Shown here one piece after another: positions 47,936 through 56,505 of a stretch of DNA of 64,000 nt. The position numbers and the translations under genes are program-made. The notes beneath the pieces were generated by a model. That model saw only the letters and a list, made by a program, of their open reading frames with translations, was not told where the DNA came from and made no database searches. Source of the stretch: Tolypeutes matacus. Lineage: Eukaryota; Chordata; Mammalia; Cingulata; Chlamyphoridae. How positions within the stretch are numbered: position 1 is the stretch's first letter; every line of letters starts with the position of its first letter. The stretch covers positions 27,107,103-27,171,102 of the forward strand of contig JAKSZT010054215.1 of NCBI GenBank assembly GCA_026826555.1, in the 5' to 3' direction.

Positions 47936-49240
47936 CAGGGTCCAGTCAGAATATAGGAATGTATCTATGTATTTTTTTTTTTAATTATTATTATTTTTTT
48001 TATATATACATATATTTTAAGAGGTGCTTAGATTACCTAAAATATTACACAGAACCCACTGGGATTCCCATGTTGCCCACCTCCCACACCTCCCACCACA
48101 TCCAACACAAACATCTCCCATAGTGTGGCCCACCAACCTCAATGAACTTACACATCCTGGAGCCTTGCCACCAACCATAGACCACAGTTCACACTGTAGA
48201 CCACACTCTCTCCCACTCAGTTCTGAGTGGTGTGTGCTGATTTAAAATGGCCTACATCCGTTGCCACAACGGTACTCAGGACAACCTCTAACTCCCAAAG
48301 AAGCCCCTGTATTTCAACTGCTCATCCCCTCCCTACCCAAAAACTGTCAAGTGGCCACTGGCTCCACCTCATTGTTATAATTTCTTGCATTGCAAGAATC
48401 ACCATATGTGAGCAAGAGAATACCATCAAGTCCACTCTAGTCCATAGTTCTTCCCCCAATCCAGAGGCGACTGGGATGATGATGTCCACTCCAACTCCAA
48501 GTGAGAGAGGGCTTATATCCCATGGATATGGTGGGTGGGATGATCCTGCCTGCAGATGCAGGCCCTCTCCATTCCCTGGGATGGCCATTTCCCATCGTTG
48601 TCTCCTCACCAGGTGACTTGGATGAGTCCATTGAGCTGTAGGGTAGGAGTTGCAGCTCCACCTAGCTTTCATGCACACCTGGCACATAGGTAGGCGGGAG
48701 GCTCCAGTCTCTGGAAGTATACCTAAGAAACTCCAGCATCACATGTAGGTTTGAATAGAAGGGACTGGTGAACCATGTGCAGGGAGGACTTATTTGAGTC
48801 TAATTCTGTCACTCTCAGGAGCACAGAATCTATATCTATGTATTTTAAACAACAGAAATTTCATAAATGAGACTGATTACACAGGAGATCAAAAAGGCAA
48901 GAAGCCAAACAGGGGATGATTAATTAACCCAGAGATATGCCATGAGAGGCTTCTGCTATCACCCCAAGGGCTGGAGGGACATATGTACAAGGTAGTATTT
49001 CCAGAACTCAGGGGCCAGGGCCATCTAAGGAGAAGTAGAACCACAGTGTTGTTTCCTAATAGGAGCTGGGAGCCCAAAGGAGACAGTAACACTGCTGGAA
49101 ATGCCCAACTTACTTCCCTGAAACAGAGTTGAGAGGGAGATATTCCCCAGCTTCTCCCCTCCTGCTAGTTCTGTGCCTGTGTCTGGCATTGGCTGAACCT
49201 ACTTAGAATTCAGTCAGCAAAGGGGTCTATTAAATGGAAT
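47930..49240 (-). repeat. Old LTR-like repeat split by an L1
   Basis: CAGACAGGGTCCAGTCAGAATA on the left (47934-47955) and AAGCCAAACAGGGGATGAT, AGGAGCTGGGAGCCCAAAGG... and GCCTGTGTCTGGCATTGGC on the right (48901-49240) are collinear parts of one old mammalian repeat. The L1 3' end at 47976-48832 separates them. The family is not assigned. Confidence 0.5.
47976..48832 (-). mobile_element. 5'-truncated L1 3' end, short-tail form
   Basis: An exact 14-bp duplication TATCTATGTATTTT (47962-47975 and 48833-48846) flanks an 857-bp minus-strand insertion. The tail is (TAA)n/A-rich and directly follows the TA-rich run, so the extra segment seen at 6392 and 34821 is missing. Overlapping frames of 129, 121 and 74 codons come from the untranslated region and are not genes. 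Confidence 0.85.
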
Positions 49241-49514
49241 TTGCAATGAGGAGGAGAATTGATCTTAGTGCTATAAGACAACAACGATCTCATATGGTTA
49301 GTGACAGGTATGGCACTGGATAAAATAGTGATCATGACACCAGAGAACTTGTACAGCTCTCCTTAGACCACAATTCTCTTCTTCCTGTGACTATACCCTT
49401 ATAATTCCTGTAACTCAGGGGTCATTGAGGATTCAACCTCATAAGTCTGTCGGTTCCTCCAATGGCCCTACTTATAGGTGGGATTTATCCTAAAATTTCT
49501 CCCTAATAATTTCA
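49241..49514. other. No recognised gene
   Basis: Nothing supportable is seen. Confidence 0.4.
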
Positions 49515-50010
49515 CCTACTAATAATTTCAAACTTTCTGTGTGTCCAGTGGCATCAGATCTCTTTCTGGCTTCCAAAGCCATCCACAGGCTGTCTTTAGC
49601 CTAATGCCTATCATCGTTTTACACTGCTTTTCACTGGCAATTCTTAGATATTGTTACCCTTACACAAAATGTTCTTTCTCTATCCTTCACCACCTTCTCT
49701 TAAAGTCCTTTTAAATTTCCAACATTCTATGAAAAAAATCCATGGTTTCTCCAGGTTTTAGCCTTCCTCTTTCATTAATTCATTCACAGATGAGAATTAG
49801 GCCACACTCTTTAGGAGCTAATCACTTGGTATTATGTAATTGTTTTCTAATCATTTTGTGTACATTTTCTTTATGCCTGAACAAAGCTGTAAGCCCTTGA
49901 TGAAAATGACTATACTTTAATTCACACATGTATTCCATGTAGATCTTGGATTTGCACTAATCACATAACAGGTGTGTGATACTTGTTTACTTTCCTCCCT
50001 TTATATATAT
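49515..50010 (+). repeat. L2 LINE 3' end
   Basis: Sense L2 order: CTTCCAAAGCCATCCACAGGCTG, CCTAATGCC, ACAAAATGTTCTTTCTCTATCC, CTTCACCACCTTCTCTTAAAGTCC, TTTCTCCAGG, then GCTGTAAGCCCTTGATGAAAATG. The ERV-L starts about 100 bp downstream. Confidence 0.65.
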
Positions 50011-50111
50011 ATTCATAGCATCTAGTGGAAATAGGCTGTCATATTCATTGCCTATCAACTGAACCAAAATAACTTGCACCTCCTTTCTCCTCCTGCCTAC
50101 ATTTTCCCTTC

Positions 50112-50558
50112 TGTGATTGTTAGGCTAATGTGTCAACTCGGTCAGGTAATTGTGCCCAGTTTTTGGTCAAGTAAGCACTGGGCTAAAGTAATACAAGGAC
50201 ATTTATGGGCATTAGTCATTGGTGAGTTTATTGCATAGACAGCTGATTACATTTGCATCAGTCTGGGAATTTGCCATCAGCAATGAGTGATGCTTTATCC
50301 AATGAGTTGAATGCCTTAAAAGGGGAAGTGATTTCAGCATTCAGAGAGAATTTCCCAGCTCCTCTTTGGACAGCCAATGGCTCCCAGAAACTCATCAAGG
50401 ACCTTCACTGAACTTTCATCGGAGCCCCTGGTTTGCAGCCTGCCTGCGGAATCTGGATTTGTGCACCTCCATGGTCACATGAGAGGCTCATAAAATCTCA
50501 TACTATTGACAGATATCTCCTATTGATTCTGTTTCCCTAGAGAACCCTGACTAATACA
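50112..50558 (+). repeat. ERV-L 5' LTR
   Basis: This is a 447-bp terminal repeat starting TGTGATTG and ending TGACTAATACA. It is aligned end to end with 55776-56224. It would have carried the promoter for genomic RNA; I see no strong TATA box. Confidence 0.9.
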
Positions 50559-50561
50559 GCT

Positions 50562-50579
50562 TGGTACCAGGAGTGGTTC
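50562..50579 (+). promoter_or_regulatory. Primer-binding site, tRNA-Leu type
   Basis: TGGTACCAGGAGTGG lies 3 bases after the 5' LTR. It begins with TGG (complement of the tRNA CCA end) and matches the Leu-type primer site that gives ERV-L its letter. Confidence 0.85.
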
Positions 50580-51994
50580 TTGAGGAACAGAATCTCAAAC
50601 ATGGAATGTCTGAAGTGGTTTTGGGAGTTTTGCAATTGGCTCCCTACTCTAACTGGACCCAAGGGTACTAATGATTCCCTTTCCAATAATGAAGAGGTCA
50701 CTTACATTCCATGGCGTGAGTTAGCGATGGAGATACACAAAATATCATCACTGGATTCCCCTAATTCCATGCATATAAGTAGCAAGGATCTGGGTGAGAG
50801 TGTTTTCAACACCTTAACAGAATTTTGTGGAATCAAAAAGTATAATGATGTTAGCTGGTTCCTCCTAGATACTCTCAATACAGTTACAAAAGAAAGAGAT
50901 GAGCTAAAAGCTTCAAATCTGAAACTTAAATGCCTCATGAATGATGTGGAAGTTTCTATGTATGCTCTGAAAGAAAATCTTGTCTCCTGCAGCTACAGGC
51001 TTGAGATATCTGAGAATCAAACTCAGACTCTTATTTTATGAGTAGCAGAGTTACAAAAGAAACTAAAATCTCAATCCCACAGGGTTTCTGCGGTTAAAGT
51101 GAAGGCATTGATTGGAAAGGAGTGGGACCTAGAAGACTCCTTGAGACCCTATACTAGACTAAAATCACAACAAGCCCCCCAAGGTGAAATACAAAGTATG
51201 ACCCATGAGGAAGTATGCTATACGTTGGAAGAACTGCATGAGTTTTCCAACTTATATACAGAAATCAGGGGAATATGTGTGGGAATGGATACTAAGAGTT
51301 TGGGATAATGGTGGATGGAATATAAAGTTGAATCATACTGAATTTATTGATATGGGCTCCCTGGGCAGGAATTCTGGATTCAATGCTGTAGCTTGAGGGG
51401 TTAGAAAGGGCTTTAACAGTTTGTTTCGGTGGCTGAATGAAACATGGACCAAAAGATCGCCTAGCATGTCTGAGGTTGAGATGCCCAATTTGCCCTGGTA
51501 TACAGTAGAAGAGGGGATTCAAAGGATAAGAGAGATTGGAATGCTTGAATGGATTTACCATTTGAGAACTGCCCACCCACCCTGGGAATGCCCAGAGGTC
51601 ACACCTTTAACCAGAACTGTGAGGAATAAGTTTGTAAGACTAACTCTACTTTCCCTGAAGAGCTCTGTGGTCGCTCTTCTCTATAGACCAGATATTACTG
51701 TAGGGAGGGCTGTAATGGAATCAGAATTCTTGAACATTATGGGGATGATTGGATCTGGGGCCCCGTAAAGGTCAAGTATCTGCAGTTAATCACCAAAGAC
51801 AAGGTGGGCGTGGCTACTGCAATGAAAGGCAGATTCAAGGCAGCACTCAAAATAGTCTGAGTTACATAGAGTTAAAGCATTGGCTAATAGATCATGGGGT
51901 ACCTGGAAGTGAAATAGATGGACAGTCTACTAAATTTCTTCTGGATCTGTATAAGCAGAAGAGTTCTAGATCAAGTGAACAAAACCTTAAGTAA
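50580..51994 (+). pseudogene. gag: ERV-L gag remnant
   Basis: The gag region encodes the structural polyprotein that packages the RNA. It is spread over three frames. Frame 3 covers 50580-51305, with a TGA at 51039-51041 and then an open stretch from 51042 to a TAA at 51306. Frame 1 takes over from about 51205 (TGA at 51394-51396; the 115-codon stretch 51421-51768 follows). Frame 2 carries the end (51749-51994). That gives at least two frameshifts and two or three stops. The middle part holds the capsid-like FVRLTLLSLKSSVVALLY segment. No CCHC zinc knuckle is visible, which is usual for ERV-L; a short Gly/Arg/Gln-rich patch (QRQGGRGYC) near 51797 may be the nucleic-acid-binding part. The first ATG at 50580 is only the first in frame and may not be the original start. 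Confidence 0.75.
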
Positions 51995-52276
51995 AATTAC
52001 AGACACAGAGAATCACGACCCCTTAATAAATTCCCAGACTTGAGACAGTTTACAGACCAAGAGCTCCTTGAATGAGGAGAAGGCCAGATCCCTTTCCACC
52101 AGTCAGAGTAGGGGCTTATGGAGGTCAGGTGATTGATGGAGTTTTAGCTCAGGTCCATCTCACAGGGGGCCCAGTGGGTCCTGGACCCATTCTGGGGTTA
52201 TTTCTCCAATTCCAGAAAGCATAATTGGAACAGAAATACTCAGTAACTGGCAGAATCCCCACATTGGATCCCTGAC
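51995..52276 (+). pseudogene. ERV-L protease region, active-site motif not seen
   Basis: Between gag and RT lies a stretch with YGGQVIDGVLAQVHLTGG-like coding (about 52118-52171), which fits the C-terminal half of the retroviral protease. The D-[ST]-G active-site motif expected upstream is not readable in any frame between 51995 and 52110, so the segment is probably deleted or badly decayed. Confidence 0.5.
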
Positions 52277-53055
52277 TTGTGGAGTGGAGCCATTATGCTA
52301 GGAAAGGCCAACTGGAAGCCACTAGAACTGCCTTTGCCTAGCAAAATAGTAAATCAACAGCAAAACCAGATTCCTGGAGGGATTGCAGAGACTAGAGCTA
52401 CTACCATCAAGTATTTGAAGGATGCAAGGGTGGTGATTCCCACCACATTCCCGTTCAGCTTTCGTATTTGGCCTGTGCAGAAAACAGATAGATCTTAGAG
52501 GATAACAGCAGATTATCGTAAACTTAACCAGGTGGTGACTGCAATTGCAGCTGCTGTCCCAGATGTGGTATCATTGCTTGAGCAAATCAACAAATCCCCT
52601 GGTACCTGGTATGCAGCTGTTGATCTGGCAAATGCTTTTTTCACAATTGCCATTAGTAAGGACCACCAGAAACAGTTTGCTTTCAGCTGGCAAGGCCAGC
52701 AGTATACCTTTACTGTCATGTCTTAGGGGTATATCAATTCTTCAGCCCCATGTCATAATATTGTCTGCAGGGACCTTGATCATCTCTCCCTCCCATAAGA
52801 TATCACATTGGTCCATTATATTGATGATATCATGTTGATAGGGCCTAGTGAGCAAGAAGTAGCAAAGACTCTAGACTTATTGGTAAGGCATTTGCATGAG
52901 AGAGGATGGGAGATAAATCCAATAAAAATACAGGGGCCTTCCACCTCAGTGAAATTTCTAGGTGTCCAGTGATGTGGGGCATATGGAGATATCCCTCCTA
53001 AAGTAAAGGATAAGCTGTTGTATCTGGCCCCTCCTATGACCAAAAAAAGAGGCAC
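52277..53055 (+). pseudogene. pol: ERV-L reverse transcriptase, palm and fingers
   Basis: Frame 2 encodes the RT that copies the genomic RNA into DNA. It can be followed from KPLELPLPSKIVN (52307) through WPVQKTD, ITADYRKLNQ, TWYAAVDLANAFFTI and FAFSWQGQQYTF to the catalytic YIDD box at 52817-52828. The aspartate in AVDLANAFF (52615-52641) and both aspartates of YIDD are kept. At least four in-frame stops interrupt it: TAG 52496-52498, TAG 52724-52726, TAA 52796-52798 and TGA 52970-52972. They look like single-base decay, not rearrangement. A frameshift between about 53060 and 53133 separates it from the thumb/RNase H part. Confidence 0.85.
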
Positions 53056-53132
53056 AACGCTAAGTTGGTCTCTTCAGATTTTGGAGACAACACATTCTTC
53101 ATTTGGGTGAGCTCCTCTGGCCCATTTACTGA

Positions 53133-53831
53133 GTGACCAGAAAAGCTGTGAGTTTTTGTTGGGAACCAGAGCAAGGGGAGGCTCTGCAACAGGTTCAGGC
53201 TGCTGTGAAAGCTGCACTATCACTTGGACCATATGATCCAGCAGACCCAATGGTGCTGAAAGTTTCAGTGGCAAATAGAGATTCTGTCTGGAGCCTTTGG
53301 CAGGCCCCTATAGGAGAATCACAACACAGCTCCTTAGGATTTTGGAGCAAAGCCCTGCCATACTCTGCAGATAACTACTCTCCTTTTGAGAAATGGCTTT
53401 TGGCCTGCTACTGGGCCTTAGTAGAAAATGAATGCTCAATCATGGGCCATCAAGTTACCATGAAACTTGAGATGCCTATCATTAGCTGGGTATTGTCTGA
53501 CCCACCAAACCATAAAGTTGGGCATGCACAGCAGCACTCCATAATAAAGTGGAAGGGGTATATACGAGATAGGGCTCGAGCAGGTCCTGAAGGCACAAGT
53601 AAGTTACATGAGGAAGTAGCCCAAATGTCCATGGTCACCACTCCTGACATATTACCTTCTCTTTCCCAGCCCATAGTTTTGGCCTCTTGGGGAGTCCCTT
53701 ACCATCAGTTGACTGAGGAAGAGAAAACTCGGGCCTGGTTTACAGATGGTTCTGCATGCTATGCAGGTACCCACCTGAAAGTGGACAGCTGCAGCACTGC
53801 AGCCCTTTTCTGGGACATCCCTGAAGGATAG
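53133..53831 (+). pseudogene. pol: ERV-L pol: RT thumb/connection and RNase H start
   Basis: This is the longest open frame of the window (232 codons). It carries the RT thumb/connection region and the first strand of RNase H, the enzyme that removes RNA from the RNA-DNA hybrid. AWFTDGSACYAG near its end holds the first RNase H catalytic aspartate (codon 53745-53747). It ends at a stop (53829-53831) inside RNase H; the next catalytic aspartate, in TDSWAVANG (codon 53932-53934), lies in frame 1, so a frameshift intervenes. The upstream Met is internal and not a natural start. The openness may be chance survival. Confidence 0.85.
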
Positions 53832-54049
53832 TGGTGAGGGCAAATCCTCCCAGGGGGCAGAACTTTGAGCAGTGCACCTGGTTGTTCATTTTGCTTGGAA
53901 GAAGAAATAGCCAGAGGTGCATTTGTACACTGATTCATGGGCTGTTGCCAATGGTTTGGGTGGCTGGAACTGATTGGGTGGAAGGAATATGATTGGAAAA
54001 TTGGTTACAAAGAGGTCTGGGGAAAAGGTATGTAGATAGACCTTTCTGA
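53832..54049 (+). pseudogene. pol: ERV-L RNase H, C-terminal remnant
   Basis: It continues from the preceding stop with TDSWAVANGL-type sequence in frame 1 (about 53929-53958), followed by further RNase H residues toward the integrase frame. At least one more frameshift precedes 54050. Confidence 0.65.
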
Positions 54050-54870
54050 ATGGGCAAAAAACTGAGCATATTTGTGTCTCATGTGAATGCTCACCAGAGG
54101 GTGACTTCAGCAGAGGGAGAGTTTAATAATCAATTGGATAAGATGACCCACTCTGTGGCTAATACTCAGCCTCTTTCCCCAGTCACTCCTCTCCTTGCAC
54201 AATGGATTCATGAACAAAGTGGCCATGGAGGTAGGGATGGAGGTTATGCATGGGCTCAGCAACATGGACCTCCACTCACCAAGGCTGATTTGGCTACAGC
54301 CACTGCTGAATGCCCAATCTGCCAGCAGCAGAGACCCATAGTCAGCCCCAAATATGGCACCATTCCCCGAGGTGATCCGCCTGCTACTGGTGGCAGGTTG
54401 AGTACATTGGACCACTTCAACCATGGAAGGGGCAGTGATTTGTTTTAACTGGAATAGACACATACTCTGCATATGAGTTTGCATTTCCTGCACACAATGC
54501 TTCTTCCAAAACTTCCATCCGTGGACTTACTGAACATCTTATCTGTTGCCATGGCATTCCACGCAGTATTGCTTCTGATCAAATAACCCATTTCACAGCA
54601 AATGATGTGTGGGAATGGACACATGCCCAGGGAATTCACTGGTCTTACCATGTTCCCCATCATACTGAAGCAGCTGGATTAATAGAACAGTGGAATGGCC
54701 TTCTGAAGACTCCATTACAGCATCAACTAGGTGGCAATACCTTGCAGAGCTGAGGTAATGTTCTCCAGGGGGCTGTGTATGCCCTAAATCAGCATCCTCT
54801 CTATGGTGCTGTTTCTCCCATAACCAGGATTCATGGGTTCAGGAATCAAGGGGTGGAAATGGGAGCGGCA
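54050..54870 (+). pseudogene. pol: ERV-L integrase, HHCC plus DDE core
   Basis: The integrase joins viral DNA to the host chromosome. The N-terminal zinc module is in frame 2 (54050-54448): His-x4-His (HEQSGH) then 28 residues and Cys-x2-Cys (CPIC), within the usual limits. The catalytic core is in frame 1 from about 54391. The residue at the first catalytic position is GAG (Glu, 54400-54402), not Asp. The second Asp (SDQ; 54577-54579) and the Glu 35 residues later (54685-54687) are present, so D,D35E spacing is intact but the first acid is changed. Stops occur at 54436-54438 and near 54752. The copy is therefore doubly disabled: broken frame and altered active site. Confidence 0.85.
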
Positions 54871-54972
54871 TCACTCACTATTAGCCCTAGTAACCCACTA
54901 GGAAAATTTTTGCTTCCTGTCCCTGCAAACCTAAGCTCTGCTGGTCTATAGGTCTTAGTCCCTAAAGGAGGA

Positions 54973-55422
54973 GTGCTGCCACCAGAGAACACAACAATGA
55001 TTTCATTGAACTGGAAATTAAGATTGCCACCTGGCCACTTTGGTCTCCTCTTTCCTCTGAATCAACAGGCAAAGAAGGGAATTACTGTACTGGCTGGGGT
55101 AATTAATCCTGACTATCAAGGGGAAATAGGAATGCATCTACATAATGAGGGTAAAGAAGAGTTTGCCTGTAATACAGGAGATCCTCTAGGGCATCTCCTA
55201 GTACTGCCATGGCCTGTGATTAAAATCAATGGAAAATTGCAACAACCCAATCCAAGCAGGACTAACAATGGCCCAGAATCTTCAGGAATGAAAGTTTGGG
55301 TCACCCCACCAGGCAAAGAACCATGGCCAGCTAAAGTGTTTGCTGAGGGTAATGGGAACATGGAATGGGTAGTGGAGGAAGGTAGTGATAAATATGAACT
55401 TCATCCACATAACCAGTTATAG
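54973..55422 (+). pseudogene. ERV-L dUTPase domain, open frame but catalytic Asp lost
   Basis: This 149-codon open frame, in the same frame as the integrase core, is the dUTPase that ERV-L carries after integrase; the enzyme cleaves dUTP to dUMP to keep uracil out of nascent DNA. Recognisable motifs are LRLPPGHFGLL (motif 1/2 region), AGVINPDYQGEIG (motif 3) and NTGDPLGHLLVLP (motif 4). In trimeric dUTPases motif 3 reads GVIDxDYRG, and its first Asp is the catalytic base. Here codon 55105-55107 is AAT, so it is Asn, while the following Asp and Tyr are kept. The upstream stop near 54951 detaches it from pol. The Met at 54973 lies within the normal polyprotein, so the frame is a surviving segment, not a gene start. 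Confidence 0.85.
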
Positions 55423-55775
55423 AAACAAGGACTGTAATAGTCATGAATCTTTCTTACTTGTTTCATTATAAGTATGATTGTATATGTACACAAAATGAAT
55501 TTCTTAGTTTTCTTCCCCAGTCTTTTCCTTTATCATAGGATAAGTTGTATTAGTTTCATTTGATAATACTTAAGGATGTCAAGTTTAACTGTGAATATTA
55601 CCCAAGGACTTGCACCCTATTCTGTAGGGAATTAATGTGTTTCTGGTTATATGCAGGAGAGTTGAACATTGTTAGGCAGAAATATTTATATAAACATGCC
55701 TGTTATTGTTTTTACTTAGAGACTAAGTATGGTTCAAGGTAATGTGTATGGTTGCCGAGTTGACAAAGGGTAAAC
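55423..55775 (+). other. ERV-L 3' untranslated segment with purine tract
   Basis: There is no env sequence. A 60-codon frame here is noise. Just before the 3' LTR, GACAAAGGGTAAAC (about 55762-55775) is a degraded polypurine tract, the plus-strand primer site. Confidence 0.6.
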
Positions 55776-56224
55776 TATAATGGTTACGCTAATGTGTCAA
55801 GTGGGCCAATAATTATGCCCAGTTGTTTGGTCAAGCAAGCACTAGACTAATTGTAATACAAGGACATTCATGGGCTTTAGTCACCAGTGAGTTTACTGCA
55901 TAGATGGCTGATTAATCTGCATCAGCCAGGGAGATCGCCCTCTACAATGAGTGATGCTTTATCCAATCAGTTGAATGCCTTAAAAGGGGAAGTGATTTCA
56001 GCATTCAGAGAGAATTTCCCAGCTCCTCTTTGGACAGCCAATGGCTCCCAGAAACTCATCAAGGACCTTCATTGGACTTTCATCAGAGCCCCTGGTTTGC
56101 AGCCTGTCTGTGGAACCTGGAATTGTGCACCCCCATGGTCACATGAGAGTTTCTTATAAAATCTCAATATATTGACAGATATCTCCTGTTGATTCTGTTT
56201 CCCTAGAGATCCCTGACTAATACA
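55776..56224 (+). repeat. ERV-L 3' LTR
   Basis: This is a 449-bp terminal repeat aligned to 50112-50558. The initial TG has become TA (55776-55777); the end TGACTAATACA is intact. A frame of 90 codons in it is not a gene. Confidence 0.9.
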
Positions 56225-56309
56225 TCTTCTTATAAGGTTTATCTCAATCTCCTTCTGGGATGGTATACAATTGCCAGCCCTTGGCCAATGTTCCCTTACA
56301 TTCCTTTAT

Positions 56310-56505
56310 GAATATATTCTTCCTTGAAGGTAGAAACTATGTCTTATGTCATCTCTAAATCCCCACACAACCTAGCACAGTGGAGCCTAAATGAGGACAG
56401 GTACTGAGTTTATCCTTCTTCTATGTGCCCCAGAACTTAATGAAGTACCTGGTACATATTAGGTATTCGACAAATGTTTGTTAAATGAAATAATAATAAC
56501 ATAGA
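56310..56505 (+). repeat. L2 LINE 3' end
   Basis: CTTGAAGGTAGAAACTATGTCTTATGTCATC, CACAACCTAGCACAGTGG and GTACATATTAGGTATTCGACAAATGTTTG is the sense L2 3' end. It may be the continuation of 49515-50010 split by the ERV-L. Confidence 0.65.

Larger units (their letters stand above)
50112..56224 (+). mobile_element. Near-complete ERV-L (class III) provirus
   Basis: A 6.1-kb element with two LTRs, a tRNA-Leu-type primer-binding site, gag, pol (RT, RNase H, integrase), a dUTPase domain after integrase, and no env. That layout, with dUTPase downstream of integrase, is the hallmark of ERV-L. The flanks CCTTC (50107-50111) and TCTTC (56225-56229) match at 4 of 5 positions, as expected for the 5-bp ERV-L duplication. 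By hand alignment the LTRs differ at roughly 50 of 450 positions. All long frames except dUTPase and one pol stretch are broken. Confidence 0.9.

Noticed and set aside
48227..48687. Overlapping 129- and 121-codon frames
   Set aside because: Both fall inside the L1 3' untranslated region insert.
55423..55775. A possible env remnant after dUTPase
   Set aside because: Only about 350 bases with stops in all frames and no transmembrane or surface-unit motif. ERV-L normally has no env.
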